Assembly (NCBI GenBank): GCA_900078405.1
Contig: FLTS01000001.1
Location: forward strand, 62,001 to 126,000
Direction: 5' to 3'
Length of the DNA stretch: 64,000 nt
Origin: an uncultured Stenotrophomonas sp.
Lineage (GTDB): Bacteria > Pseudomonadota > Gammaproteobacteria > Xanthomonadales > Xanthomonadaceae
Translations under genes and position numbers: made by a program
Notes under the pieces: model-generated
What the model saw: the letters and a program-made list of their open reading frames with translations, nothing else
What the model was told of the DNA's origin: nothing
Databases searched by the model: none
In this document: in pieces, positions 19,915-28,819 of the stretch
Layout of the letters: the number at the start of each line of letters is the position of its first letter
How positions within the stretch are numbered: the first letter of the stretch is position 1

Positions 19915-20961
19915 ATGCCCGCAACGTCCTCCCCATTGTGCCTGCTGCGCCTGTCGGCGCTGGGCGATGTGACCCACGTGCTGCCGCTGGTGCACACGCT
20001 GCAACAGGGCCTGCCGGGCACCGAGCTGCATTGGGTGATCGACAAGGCCGGGCACAAGCTGCTCGACGGCCTGCCGGGTGTCAGCTTCCACGTCTACGAC
20101 AAGAACAGCGGACTGGCCGGCATGCGCGCGCTGCGCCGCGAGTTGCCGGCGGGCGGTTTCGGCGGGCTGTTGCAAATGCAGGTGGCGTTCCGCGCCAACG
20201 TGCTGTCGGCGTTCATCCCGGCGCGGCGGCGCATCGGCTACGACAAGTCGCGCTCGAAGGATCTGCACGGCCTTTTCATCAACGAGCGCATTCCCGACCG
20301 CCCGGGCATCCACGTGCTCGATGCCATCGGCAGCTTCTGCGAACCGCTGGGCCTGAAGCAGACCGACGTCGCGTGGGACCTAGCGACGCCGCCGGAGGCG
20401 CACGTATGGGCGCGCGCGCAATGGGAGGACGATGGCCGCCCGGTGCTGATGATTTCCCCTTGTTCCAGCCATGCCCGCCGCAACTGGCACGCCGGCCGCT
20501 ACGCCGCCGTGGCCGACCATGCTGCCGCACGTGGCTGGAAGGTGGTGCTGTGCGGTGGTCGCAGCGAACTGGAGCGCAGCACCACCGATGCGATCCTCGC
20601 GGCGATGCGCGAACCGGCGCTGGACCTGGTCGGCAAGGACACGCTCAAGCAGCTGCCGGCATTGCTGGCCCGCGCCAACCTGCTGGTGACGCCCGATTCG
20701 GGGCCGATGCACATCGCCAACGCCGTCGGCACCAAGGTGCTGGGCCTGCACGCGGCCAGCAATCCCGAGCGCAGCGGCCCGTATTCGGACCGCCGCTATT
20801 GCGTGGACCGCTACGACGACGCGGCCCGCCGTTTCCTGCACAAGCCGGCCAGCGCGCTGAAGTGGGGCGCGAAGGTCGAGTTCGACGGGGTGATGGATCT
20901 GGTGACGGTGGATGACGCCGTGGCCGCGTTCGAGCGTTACGTGGCCGACCACCTCGGCTGA
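19915..20961 (+). CDS. Glycosyltransferase family 9 (lipopolysaccharide heptosyltransferase-like)
   Basis: The 348-residue protein has a GT-B fold typical of WaaC/WaaF: the N-terminal [15 protein letters not shown] (12-26) and the ADP-heptose-binding C-domain with [11 protein letters not shown] (about 183-193), VLCGG and [15 protein letters not shown]. It most likely adds heptose to the LPS inner core. Whether it is heptosyltransferase I, II or another transferase cannot be decided here. It shares a 21-bp divergent promoter region with kdkA. Confidence 0.85.
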   Translation: MPATSSPLCLLRLSALGDVTHVLPLVHTLQQGLPGTELHWVIDKAGHKLLDGLPGVSFHVYDKNSGLAGMRALRRELPAGGFGGLLQMQVAFRANVLSAFIPARRRIGYDKSRSKDLHGLFINERIPDRPGIHVLDAIGSFCEPLGLKQTDVAWDLATPPEAHVWARAQWEDDGRPVLMISPCSSHARRNWHAGRYAAVADHAAARGWKVVLCGGRSELERSTTDAILAAMREPALDLVGKDTLKQLPALLARANLLVTPDSGPMHIANAVGTKVLGLHAASNPERSGPYSDRRYCVDRYDDAARRFLHKPASALKWGAKVEFDGVMDLVTVDDAVAAFERYVADHLG

Positions 20962-20975
20962 AACCCGAAACCCCC

Positions 20976-21047
20976 TGTAGGAGCGACATGAGTCGCGACC
21001 GGAACTTTATCGGAAAGGTCCCGGTCGCGACTCACGTCGCTCCTACA
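20976..21047. repeat. REPIN: two inverted GTAGGAGCGAC-type REP sequences (copy B)
   Basis: Arms of about 27 bp start TGTAGGAGCGACATGAGTCG and return in inverted orientation, with an 18-bp spacer containing AACTTTATCGG. It is homologous to copy A at 17076 and again lies between two convergent genes. Confidence 0.85.
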
Positions 21048-21059
21048 AAAGTGTGCGGC

Positions 21060-21539
21060 TCAGCGCGTGCCGTAGTCCGCGTAGGACTTCTCTTCGACGT
21101 AGCCCGAGCCCAGCGCAAGGTTGATCGCCTTCTTGATCCGCGCACGCTCGTCGTTGCGGAAGTACACGCTGCGCGCCAGTTCGACGAAGCCGTCATCGAA
21201 GGCCTGCGCCTTGTCCTTCAGGCGGATGTCGTCCTCGATGTCCCACAGCTGCTCGTTCACCGCCTTCAGCTCCGCGTGCAGGACAGCGATGTCCACGGCC
21301 GCGGCCGGATGCGCGGACCACGTGGCTTCCAGCGCGGCCAGTTCGTGGCGACGCGCTGGCCAGCCTGGCCCACGAACTGGCCGCGCTGGAAGGTGGGGGT
21401 CGTCGGCTTCCAGCGCGGCCAGTTCCTTGCGCACGTTGGCCAGCTTGGCCGCGTCGCCGATGCGTTCGGACTTGATCTGCAGGATCGTGATCTTGTCGAG
21501 CAGTTCGCCGAAGGAGACGGGGACCAGGATTTCGGACAT
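21060..21539 (-). CDS. DUF6165 family protein with in-frame inverted-duplication insert
   Basis: The 159-residue cytosolic protein has the recognisable family frame: SEILVPVSFGELLDKITIL at the start, then YFRNDERARIKKAIN and VEEKSYADYG at the end. Its function is unknown; members often lie by LPS glycosyltransferase genes, as here. It is about 27 residues longer than expected. The extra block (DDPHLPARPVRGPGWPARRH plus a second ELAALEA) sits between two copies of ELAALEA. At DNA level it is an 81-bp-period direct repeat around an inverted copy (see repeat entry). The start ATG at 21539 matches the conserved N-terminus. Confidence 0.75.
   Translation of the reverse strand: MSEILVPVSFGELLDKITILQIKSERIGDAAKLANVRKELAALEADDPHLPARPVRGPGWPARRHELAALEATWSAHPAAAVDIAVLHAELKAVNEQLWDIEDDIRLKDKAQAFDDGFVELARSVYFRNDERARIKKAINLALGSGYVEEKSYADYGTR
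21324..21425. repeat. Direct repeat with inverted copy inside the DUF6165 gene
   Basis: A 21-bp sequence (21324-21344) recurs exactly at 21405-21425, 81 bp apart. Between them, 21370-21392 is a perfect 23-bp inverted copy of 21326-21348. The inverted part continues as a weaker match (TGGCCAGC side). The insert keeps the reading frame. Confidence 0.9.
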
Positions 21540-21654
21540 GACGGGTACCAATGGAACGATGGGAGAAGTGTAGCGGCCAACGTGCCGGGGCGATGATTTG
21601 CCACTGATTGGCATGTGCCCCGGCTCGCACTTCGCTGGTACGGGTTCCGCCCAA

Positions 21655-21685
21655 AGAAAAACCCCTGACGAGTCAGGGGTTTGCA
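21655..21685 (-). terminator. Intrinsic terminator after tRNA-Ser(GGA)
   Basis: On the minus strand AAACCCCTGACTCGTCAGGGG is followed by TTTTTCTTTG, a strong hairpin with a T tail 5 bp beyond the tRNA CCA end. Confidence 0.85.
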
Positions 21686-21690
21686 TGATC

Positions 21691-21783
21691 TGGCGGAGAG
21701 AGGGGGATTCGAACCCCCGAAGCGCGGTTTAGACGCTTACACACTTTCCAGGCGTGCTCCTTCAACCACTCGGACACCTCTCC
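21691..21783 (-). tRNA. tRNA-Ser (anticodon GGA)
   Basis: A 93-nt class II tRNA with CCA on the minus strand. The loop CTGGAAA gives GGA, and it has a long variable arm. Confidence 0.95.
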
Positions 21784-21909
21784 GGGACTTGCCATCGCCT
21801 TGGGCGGTGGCAAGGGCGGGAATTCTATAGGGGTGGGGCGGCGGCCACAAGTCGGGAGCGTGGGTGCTGGGCGACAGGCCGCCGCACGTCGCTGGTGGCG
21901 CCGGCCTGC

Positions 21910-24594
21910 TCAGGCCAACCGGAACACCGCCACCATCTGCGCCAGTTCGTCGGCCTGTTCCTGCAGCGAGCGGGCGGCGGCGCTGGCTTCCTCCACCATC
22001 GCCGCGTTCTGCTGGGTGGCGCCATCCATCTGCACGATGGTCTGGTTGACCTGTTCGATGCCGGCGCTCTGTTCCTGCGAGGCGGCGGCGATCTCGGCCA
22101 TCAGGTCGCTGACGCGCTGCACCGAGGCGATGATCTCGCGCATGGTGTCGCCGGCGTCGCCGACCAGCGCCGCGCCCTGGCCCACGCGCTGCACCGAATC
22201 GCCGATCAGGCCCTTGATCTGCCGTGCGGCCTCGCCCGAGCGCTGCGCCAGCAGGCGCACTTCGCTGGCGACCACGGCGAAGCCGCGGCCCTGCTCGCCG
22301 GCGCGGGCGGCTTCCACCGCGGCGTTCAGGGCGAGGATGTTGGTCTGGAAGGCGATGCCGTCGATCACGCCGATGATGCTTTCGATCTGCCGCGAGGCGT
22401 GGCTGATGCCGTCCATCTGCTCGACCACCTGCCCGACCAGCGCGCCGCCGCGGCCGGCGATGTCGGCCGCGCCGGTGGCCAGCTGCCGCGCCTGTTGCGA
22501 GGTGGTGGCGTTGTTGCGCACGGTGGAGGTGAGCTCCTCCATCGATGCGGCGGTTTCCTCGAGGTTGGCGGCCTGTTGCTCGGAGCGGGCGGCAAGGTCG
22601 TTGTTGCCGGCGGTGATGTCGTGGGCGGCGGTACCGATGGCGTCCACCGCGCCGCGCACGCCCTGCATGATGCCGGTCAGGCGTTCCACGGTGGCGTTGG
22701 TGTCGTCGCGCATCTGCCCGAAAACGCCGTGGTAGTCGGCGGTGATGCGCTGGGTGAGGTCGCCCTGCGCCAGCGCGCCGAGCACGCGCTGCACGTCGCC
22801 GATGGTGCCGGCATTGGCGTCGAGCATGCCGTTGACGCCGTCGGACAGGCGGCGGAAGAAGCCGGTCTTGCCGTCGCGGCCGATGCGCCGGGACAGGTCG
22901 CCGTCGGCGGCGGCGTCGATGACGCTGCCCACTTCGGCTTCCACCGCCACTTCCTGGCTGCGGTCGCGCCATTCCACCACCACGCCCAGCCGTTGGCCGT
23001 CGCCGGAAACCACCGGTGCGGCGGTCTGCGCGAACACGGCGCTGCCGAAGGCCAGTTCGCGCTGCACGATGCCTTCGATGTGGGCCAGTGCGTCGCCATC
23101 GTCGGGCTGCAGCTGCGCCAGCGGCTGTTCCTCGAGATGCTCGAGATCGGCATCGGGCAGGTGCCGGGCCAGTTCGGCGCGGTGCTGTGCCAGCAGTTGC
23201 CGCATCGCGGGGTTGGCATAGGCGACGAGGCCGCCGGCATCGGCGATCAACATCGCGGTGCCCGCGTTGTCCAGGGCGATGCGCACGCGCAGGTTCTCGG
23301 CGGCGATGCGGCGCTCGGCGTCCAGCCGCGCCTTCAGGTCGGCCTGCATCTTGCGCAGGGCGCGCGAGACTTGTCCCACTTCGTCGTCGCCACCGGCGGC
23401 GATGGGGTAATCCAACTGCCCGGCGGCTACCGCGTCCACGCCCTGCACGATGCCGCGCAACGGGGTGCCGACCAGTTGCCGCAGCAGCAGCACGACCACC
23501 GCCACCAGCGCCAGCACGCTGGCCACGCCGACCCAGACCACCCGGTTGCGGATCTGCACCACGCCGGCCATCACCGCATCGACCGGGGCCGAAACCATCA
23601 GCGCGAAGGCGTCCGGGGCATGGCCGACGGTGATCGGCACGTAGACGCGGAAGACCTCGCCGCCGACGCTGGCGTCAACGGTGCGCTGGTGGACGATTTC
23701 GCCCTTGGCCAGCCGCGCCAGCAGTGGTGCCAGGTCCGGAGCGAACGGCTTGCCCAGGCTCTGCTGCTCCGGTGCGGCGAGCACGGCGCCGGTGGGCGAG
23801 AGCAGGCGCACCACGCCGCGCTGGTAAGGGCGCACCTTGGCGAGATTGGTCTGGATGGCGGACAGGGCGATGTCGGCGCCGGCCACGCCGCGGAACTGGC
23901 CGTCCTGCTTGAGCGGCACCATCAGGCTGGTCATCAGCACCTTGGTGGTGCCCACGTCGTCCAGGTACGGCTCGAACATCAGCTCGTCGCCGCGCTCCTT
24001 CACCGCCACGTAGTATTTCTCGGCGTCGGGGCCGTCGATCCTGATCTCGTTGCTGCTGCCGACGGTGTCCTGCAACGCCGGTTCGGCATCATCCTGGCGG
24101 GTCCAGTAGATGGAGATGCGGCCGGCATCGCTGCTGACCTGCTGGTCGGGCCCCAGCCCGGCGATGACGGCCTGCAGCTCGTCACCACCGGGTTCGCCCT
24201 CGGGCCAGCTGCGGGCGAACTCGGCGTCGCGGCCATCGTAGCCGTCCGGTTCGAATTCCAGCCAGTAGCCCAGTACCGCCGCGTCCGCGGCGGTGAAGCG
24301 CCGGGTGAGCGCGGACACCTCGGCGCGGCTGGCGTCGCCGCGGGCCATCAGTGCCTCGGTGGCGTCGGCAAGGCCGCGCACGCGCGACAGGGTCTCGGTG
24401 GCGTCGCCGCGGACCTTGGCGGCCTCGGCCTGGGCCAGGTGCTCCAGCTCGTTCAGGGCGGCGGCTTCCTGTACCGCCGCCGCCTTCTGCTGGATCAGCC
24501 ACGCCGCGCCGGCGAAGCAGGCGGCGGCCACCAGTCCCAGTACCAGCGCGGTACGCGCCACCACCGATTTCAAACCCGTTCGGCGAACTTGCAT
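21910..24594 (-). CDS. Methyl-accepting chemotaxis protein (dCache, HAMP, PAS)
   Basis: This 894-residue chemoreceptor has TM1 at about 13-33, a large periplasmic double-Cache-like sensor with [17 protein letters not shown] and [22 protein letters not shown]2 at about 345-368, a HAMP domain, a PAS-like domain ([15 protein letters not shown], about 450-560), a second HAMP-like stretch ([15 protein letters not shown]) and a long signalling coil. The CheA/CheW-binding hairpin tip [20 protein letters not shown] is intact. The ligand is unknown; dCache sensors usually bind small organic molecules. It lacks a CheR-docking NWETF pentapeptide at its end (FRLA). Confidence 0.92.
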   Translation of the reverse strand: MQVRRTGLKSVVARTALVLGLVAAACFAGAAWLIQQKAAAVQEAAALNELEHLAQAEAAKVRGDATETLSRVRGLADATEALMARGDASRAEVSALTRRFTAADAAVLGYWLEFEPDGYDGRDAEFARSWPEGEPGGDELQAVIAGLGPDQQVSSDAGRISIYWTRQDDAEPALQDTVGSSNEIRIDGPDAEKYYVAVKERGDELMFEPYLDDVGTTKVLMTSLMVPLKQDGQFRGVAGADIALSAIQTNLAKVRPYQRGVVRLLSPTGAVLAAPEQQSLGKPFAPDLAPLLARLAKGEIVHQRTVDASVGGEVFRVYVPITVGHAPDAFALMVSAPVDAVMAGVVQIRNRVVWVGVASVLALVAVVVLLLRQLVGTPLRGIVQGVDAVAAGQLDYPIAAGGDDEVGQVSRALRKMQADLKARLDAERRIAAENLRVRIALDNAGTAMLIADAGGLVAYANPAMRQLLAQHRAELARHLPDADLEHLEEQPLAQLQPDDGDALAHIEGIVQRELAFGSAVFAQTAAPVVSGDGQRLGVVVEWRDRSQEVAVEAEVGSVIDAAADGDLSRRIGRDGKTGFFRRLSDGVNGMLDANAGTIGDVQRVLGALAQGDLTQRITADYHGVFGQMRDDTNATVERLTGIMQGVRGAVDAIGTAAHDITAGNNDLAARSEQQAANLEETAASMEELTSTVRNNATTSQQARQLATGAADIAGRGGALVGQVVEQMDGISHASRQIESIIGVIDGIAFQTNILALNAAVEAARAGEQGRGFAVVASEVRLLAQRSGEAARQIKGLIGDSVQRVGQGAALVGDAGDTMREIIASVQRVSDLMAEIAAASQEQSAGIEQVNQTIVQMDGATQQNAAMVEEASAAARSLQEQADELAQMVAVFRLA

Positions 24595-24773
24595 TGTTCC
24601 AACCCCTGGAATGTTGCCGGAGTGCAGTCAGCACGAGGCTGGGCGGTGATGCCGGCCCCGTTATTGGAGATATCGCCCCCGGCGACCGGATCTTTAACCG
24701 GGCCGGCGGCGCGGGTGTGGCACCGGCAGGCCGGCACCGGCACAATGACGGTCCAGATGAAGACGGTTGCCTG

Positions 24774-26681
24774 ATGTCCTACCTCGTCCTCGCCCGCAAG
24801 TGGCGGCCCAAGCGTTTCGCCGAGCTGGTGGGCCAGGAACACGTGGTCCGCGCGCTGAGCAACGCGCTGGACAGCGGCCGCGTCCACCACGCCTTCCTGT
24901 TCACCGGCACCCGCGGCGTTGGCAAGACCACCATCGCCCGCATCTTCGCCAAGTCGCTGAACTGCGAGCACGGCACCAGCGCCGACCCGTGCGGGCAGTG
25001 CGCGGCCTGCCTGGACATCGACGCCGGCCGCTACATCGACCTGCTGGAGATCGACGCGGCCTCCAACACCGGCGTGGACGATGTACGCGAGGTGATCGAG
25101 AACGCCCAGTACATGCCCTCGCGCGGCAAGTACAAGGTGTACCTGATCGACGAGGTGCACATGCTGTCCAAGGCGGCGTTCAACGCGCTGCTGAAGACGC
25201 TGGAGGAGCCGCCGGAACACGTGAAGTTCCTGCTGGCCACCACCGACCCGCAGAAGCTGCCGGTGACCGTGCTGTCGCGTTGCCTGCAGTTCAACCTGAA
25301 GCGGCTGGACGAGGAACAGATCCGCGGGCAGATGACCCGCATCCTCGGCGCCGAGCAGATCGGGTTCGAGGAAGGTGCCATCGCGCAGCTGGCGCGCGGC
25401 GCCGATGGCTCGCTGCGCGACGGCCTGTCGCTGCTGGACCAGGCCATCGCCTATGCGGGTGGCGTGCTGGGCGACGAGGTGGTGCGCGCGATGCTGGGTA
25501 CGGTGGACCGTACCCAGGTGGCGGCGATGCTTGATGCGCTGGCCGCGGGCGATGGCGCGCGGTTGTTGCAGGTGGTGGCCGCGCTGGCCGATTTCTCGCC
25601 GGACTGGAGCGGCGTGCTCGATGCGCTGGCCGAAGCGTTGCACCGCATCCAGGTGCAACAGCTGGTGCCGGGCGCCGCGGTGCCCGGCGACGGCATCGAC
25701 GCGGCGGGGTTCGCGCCACGCCTGCGCCCGGAAGTGGTGCAGCTGTGGTACCAGATGGCCCTGGGTGGCCGTCGCGACCTGCACCTGGCGCCCAGCCCGC
25801 GCGCCGGTTTCGAGATGACCGTGCTGCGCATGCTGGCCTTCCGCCCGGCCGGCAGCGTGCCGGCGGTGCCGGAAGGCGCCGGCCCGGATGCGGGTGCTGG
25901 GGCGTCGTCGGCAAGCGGTTCCGCGCCTGTCGCGTCGGCTGCGGCCGCAGCCGCGCCGGTACAACAGGTGCATGCCGTGTCCGAAACGCTTTCCCCTGCG
26001 GCTTGTGTGCCAGCGGCCCCGGTGGCGCCCGAGCCTTTGCGCGTGCGCGAACCCAGGCCCGAGCCGGTTGCCGCCCCGTCGCCGGCCCCGGCAACAGCCC
26101 GCCGCGACGACGACCTGCCGCCGTGGATGGAAGAAACCGCCGCCGCGCAGGCGCGCGACGACACGGCCGACGCCGTGCCGGCCCCGGTTCGCCAGGCGCC
26201 GCCTTCGCCGTTCCGCGTCGAAGGCATCGCGATTGCCCCGGTTGCCCCGCCGCCGCCCGCTGTCGAGCGCGGCGCCGTTGCCATGCGCACGCTGGAAAGC
26301 GCCGAGCAATGGCTGGACCTGATCGCTGCCAGCGGCCTGTCCGGGCCGTCGCGCGAACTGGCGGCCAATGCCGCCTTCGTCAGCTACCGCAATGGCGTGC
26401 TGCGCCTGGCGCTGCCGCCGGGCTTCGAATACCTGCAGTCCGAGCGCTCGCTGGCGGCGCTGGCGCAAACCCTGGCGCAGGCGCTGGGCAGCACGCCGAA
26501 GATCGTGATCGAGGCCGGGCAGGAGGCACAAACTGAAACCCTGCATGCCCGCGCCGACCGCCAGCGTGGCGAACGACAAACCGCGGCCGAGGCCGCCTTC
26601 ATGGCCGATCCGCAGGTGCAGCACCTGCTCGCGCAGGGCGCGCGGGTCGTGGCCGATTCCATCCGTCCCTTTGAAGAGTAA
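24774..26681 (+). CDS. dnaX: DNA polymerase III tau/gamma subunit
   Basis: DnaX is the clamp-loader ATPase and replisome organiser. The 635-residue protein has Walker A GTRGVGKT at 45-52, a zinc module (C64, C73, C76, C79), LIDEVHML near 127 and an SRC arginine finger region (VLSRCLQF). A Pro/Ala-rich linker (about 365-500) precedes the tau-specific C-terminal domain. I see no A-rich slippery heptamer that would make gamma by frameshifting as in E. coli. The ATG at 24774 begins the canonical MSYLVLARKWRP. It is followed 6 bp later by ybaB. Confidence 0.95.
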   Translation: MSYLVLARKWRPKRFAELVGQEHVVRALSNALDSGRVHHAFLFTGTRGVGKTTIARIFAKSLNCEHGTSADPCGQCAACLDIDAGRYIDLLEIDAASNTGVDDVREVIENAQYMPSRGKYKVYLIDEVHMLSKAAFNALLKTLEEPPEHVKFLLATTDPQKLPVTVLSRCLQFNLKRLDEEQIRGQMTRILGAEQIGFEEGAIAQLARGADGSLRDGLSLLDQAIAYAGGVLGDEVVRAMLGTVDRTQVAAMLDALAAGDGARLLQVVAALADFSPDWSGVLDALAEALHRIQVQQLVPGAAVPGDGIDAAGFAPRLRPEVVQLWYQMALGGRRDLHLAPSPRAGFEMTVLRMLAFRPAGSVPAVPEGAGPDAGAGASSASGSAPVASAAAAAAPVQQVHAVSETLSPAACVPAAPVAPEPLRVREPRPEPVAAPSPAPATARRDDDLPPWMEETAAAQARDDTADAVPAPVRQAPPSPFRVEGIAIAPVAPPPPAVERGAVAMRTLESAEQWLDLIAASGLSGPSRELAANAAFVSYRNGVLRLALPPGFEYLQSERSLAALAQTLAQALGSTPKIVIEAGQEAQTETLHARADRQRGERQTAAEAAFMADPQVQHLLAQGARVVADSIRPFEE

Positions 26682-26687
26682 GCAAGC

Positions 26688-27008
26688 ATGCGCGGCAATA
26701 TCGCCCAGATGATGCAACAGGCCCAGAAAATGCAGGAAAACCTGCAGAAGGCCCAGGAAGAAATCGCCAAGCTCGAAGTCACCGGCAGCGCCGGCGGCGG
26801 CATGGTCAACGTCACCCTCACCGGCACCAAGGAGTGCCGCAAGGTGCGCATCGACCCGAGCATCCTGTCCGACCAGGAAATGGTCGAGGACCTGATCGCG
26901 GCGGCGTTCAATGACGCCTCCAACAAGATCGACGCCGAATCGCAGGCGCGCATGGGCTCGGCCACTGCCGGCATGAAGCTGCCGCCGGGCATGAAGCTGC
27001 CGTTCTGA
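26688..27008 (+). CDS. ybaB: YbaB/EbfC family nucleoid-associated protein
   Basis: This 106-residue DNA-binding dimer forms tweezer-like structures. N-terminal coiled helix [18 protein letters not shown] (8-25), then the beta sheet with [17 protein letters not shown] and a second helix. The tail ends [12 protein letters not shown]. It is in the conserved dnaX-ybaB-recR group, which ties it to replication and recombination, though its exact role is not settled. Confidence 0.94.
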   Translation: MRGNIAQMMQQAQKMQENLQKAQEEIAKLEVTGSAGGGMVNVTLTGTKECRKVRIDPSILSDQEMVEDLIAAAFNDASNKIDAESQARMGSATAGMKLPPGMKLPF

Positions 27009-27011
27009 GGA

Positions 27012-27110
27012 GCCGGGAATAGGGAGGTGGGAATGGGGAATGGTTGAAGCCGGGGCGCCGTGCGCTTCGCTTTTGCCGTTCCATTCCCGATTCCCCGTTC
27101 CCCATTCCCG
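27012..27110. repeat. Inverted GGGAATGGGGAAT-type repeat between ybaB and recR
   Basis: 27012-27043 contains several GGGAAT/GGGAAA units (GGGAATAGGGAGGTGGGAAT). 27079-27110 contains the complementary ATTCCC units (CCATTCCCGATTCCCCGTTC). Such short G-rich runs recur in xanthomonad intergenic DNA as I recall. The recR start lies at its right edge, so the recR leader could form a large hairpin with this arm. Confidence 0.7.
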
Positions 27111-27707
27111 ATGTCTTCACTCCTCGAACAACTGATCGACGCCTTCCGGGTACTGCCCGGCGTCGGCCAGAAGACCGCGCAGCGCATGGCCTACCACGTG
27201 CTCGAACGCGCGCGCGAGGGTGGCCAGCGCCTGTCGGTGGCGCTGGCCGATGCGATCGAAAAGATCGGGCATTGCGCGCAGTGCCGCGATTTCAGCGAAA
27301 CCGAGGTGTGTCCGGTGTGTGCCAGCGGCAGCCGTGAACGGCAGACCCTGTGCGTGGTGGAGTCGCCGGCCGACCGCCTGGCAATCGAGCATGCCACCAG
27401 CTACCGCGGCCTCTACTACGTGTTGCAGGGGCGGTTGTCACCGCTGGATGGCATCGGCCCGCGCGAGCTCGGCCTCGACCAGCTGGAAGCGCGGTTGGCG
27501 CAGGGCGAGGTCAACGAGCTGATCATCGCCACCAACTCCACCGTCGAGGGCGAGGCCACCGCGCACTATCTGGCGCAGCTGGCGCGCCGTCACGGCGTGC
27601 GCCCGAGCCGGCTGGCGCAGGGCCTGCCGCTGGGCGGCGAGCTGGAATACGTGGACCGCGGCACGCTGTCGCACGCCTTCGGCAGCCGCAGCGAAATCCC
27701 CGATTGA
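27111..27707 (+). CDS. recR: Recombination protein RecR
   Basis: RecR works with RecF and RecO to load RecA at gaps. The 198-residue protein has an N-terminal HhH ([11 protein letters not shown], 15-25), a C4 zinc finger (C55, C58, C67, C70) and a Toprim domain with [13 protein letters not shown] and [13 protein letters not shown]. The ATG at 27111 starts the conserved [12 protein letters not shown]. The 5' leader includes the inverted repeat noted above. Confidence 0.95.
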   Translation: MSSLLEQLIDAFRVLPGVGQKTAQRMAYHVLERAREGGQRLSVALADAIEKIGHCAQCRDFSETEVCPVCASGSRERQTLCVVESPADRLAIEHATSYRGLYYVLQGRLSPLDGIGPRELGLDQLEARLAQGEVNELIIATNSTVEGEATAHYLAQLARRHGVRPSRLAQGLPLGGELEYVDRGTLSHAFGSRSEIPD

Positions 27708-27759
27708 GGGCGCGATGGTGTTGCCTACAATGTGGGGAAATACTCCGCCGAGGCAGACC

Positions 27760-28113
27760 ATGCGCAACGACACCCTTTTCGGCAAGATCATCCGCCGCGA
27801 GATCCCCGCCACCATCGTTTACGAGGACGAGGAGGTGTTGGGTTTCAAGGACATCGCCCCGCAGGCGCCGGTGCACGTGCTGTTCATCCCGAAGAACGAG
27901 TTGATCCCGACTCTGGACGACCTGCAGCCGGCACAGGCGCACCTGATCGGCAAGCTGGCGCTGGCCGCGGCCGAGTACGCGCGCCGGGAGGGTTTTGCCG
28001 GGAACGGCTACCGTATTGTGATGAACTGCCGAGAGGATGCCGGGCAGACCGTGTTCCATATCCACCTGCACCTGCTGGCCGGTGCGCCGCTGGGGCAGTT
28101 CGGCGCGGCTTGA
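27760..28113 (+). CDS. HIT family nucleotide hydrolase (HINT type)
   Basis: The 117-residue protein has the histidine triad HIHLHLL at 100-106 (H100, H102, H104), with the HINT start DTLFGKIIRREIPA. It is most like HinT purine-nucleoside phosphoramidase, which hydrolyses adenosine phosphoramidates. The start ATG at 27760 follows a weak RBS. It is the last gene of the rightward run before a convergent terminator. Confidence 0.92.
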   Translation: MRNDTLFGKIIRREIPATIVYEDEEVLGFKDIAPQAPVHVLFIPKNELIPTLDDLQPAQAHLIGKLALAAAEYARREGFAGNGYRIVMNCREDAGQTVFHIHLHLLAGAPLGQFGAA

Positions 28114-28128
28114 TTGCCTGGCTGGCAG

Positions 28129-28205
28129 GGCGGCTCCATGCGGGGGACGCCCCGCATCTGGGGGAGCGGCGTAGGTGCCGGGTTTACACGGCACTGGGCT
28201 TTCAT
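28129..28205. repeat. Degenerate REP-like palindrome
   Basis: Contains GCGGGGGACGCCCCGC, GTAGGTGCCGGG and CATGGGGGTGTCCCATG. In inverted orientation it shares CCCGGCACCTACG and ATGAAAGCCC with the 18325 element. It lies between convergent HIT and Slp genes. Confidence 0.5.
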
Positions 28206-28247
28206 GGGGGTGTCCCATGCGGAACGTTGCCGCCGATGGGACTGCAA

Positions 28248-28280
28248 ACGAAAACGCCGCCCTTCGGGCGGCGTTTTGCA
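28248..28280. terminator. Bidirectional terminator between HIT and Slp genes
   Basis: AAAACGCCGCCC and GGGCGGCGTTTT around TTC form a perfect 12-bp stem with A and T flanks on both sides. Confidence 0.85.
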
Positions 28281-28297
28281 TCGGGCGTTGTGCGGGG

Positions 28298-28819
28298 TTA
28301 CCACCAGCCGTAATAGCCCCAGCGGCCCCAGCCCGGACCCCACGGGCCGTAGGGGTAGGCGGGCACCACTTCCACTTCGCGCTGCACCGGCCACAGGTAG
28401 ACCACGTCGGCGGCGATCTTCGGCAGCGGGTAGTCGTAGTCGCCGATCTTGGTGGACTGGTAGCCGTCGATGCGGCCGATGAAGGTCACGTCGCGGCCCG
28501 GTTCGAACACCGCAGGGTCGTAGAAGCCGGCGCGGCAGGCCAGGAAGCGGCCGTCGCTGGCATCGGCGGCCGTCGTGCTCGGGCGGCCGGTGCCGTTGAG
28601 CGGGCGGGCGATCATCTGGAAGCAGGTTTCGCCCTGGCCGGGCAGGGTTTCGATGATGCGTCCACCCCAGCGCACCGGTGTGCCGGTCTGTTGCTGCGCG
28701 ACGGAATCACGCGGCGAAACGGTGCTGAACTGCCCCTGCAACGGCTTGGGGGCGGTGGCACAGGCAGCCAGTGCGAGGCTGGCGCCGAGGGTCAGGAAAA
28801 TGCGGATGTTCATGGTCAT
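28298..28819 (-). CDS. Slp-family outer-membrane lipoprotein
   Basis: The 173-residue protein has a signal peptide with lipobox LAAC (C19 or so), so it is lipid-anchored. The mature part matches the Slp family: VSPRDSVAQQQTGTPVRWGG and an ETCFQMIARPL strand. A Gly/Trp/Tyr-rich tail (GPWGPGWGRWGYYGWW) ends the chain. Slp proteins are induced in stationary phase in E. coli; the molecular function is unknown. The start at 28819 overlaps the transglutaminase stop by 4 bp (ATGA); an internal ATG at 28813 is also possible. Confidence 0.85.
   Translation of the reverse strand: MTMNIRIFLTLGASLALAACATAPKPLQGQFSTVSPRDSVAQQQTGTPVRWGGRIIETLPGQGETCFQMIARPLNGTGRPSTTAADASDGRFLACRAGFYDPAVFEPGRDVTFIGRIDGYQSTKIGDYDYPLPKIAADVVYLWPVQREVEVVPAYPYGPWGPGWGRWGYYGWW

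Noticed and set aside
21754..24774. Open frame of about 1000 codons on the plus strand opposite the chemoreceptor
   Set aside because: Shadow of the MCP gene; composition is typical of antisense GC-rich DNA and it runs through a tRNA gene.
25900..26300. Programmed frameshift in dnaX to make gamma
   Set aside because: No A-AAA-AAG-like slippery site or following pseudoknot was visible; the region is a Pro/Ala linker with GC-rich codons.
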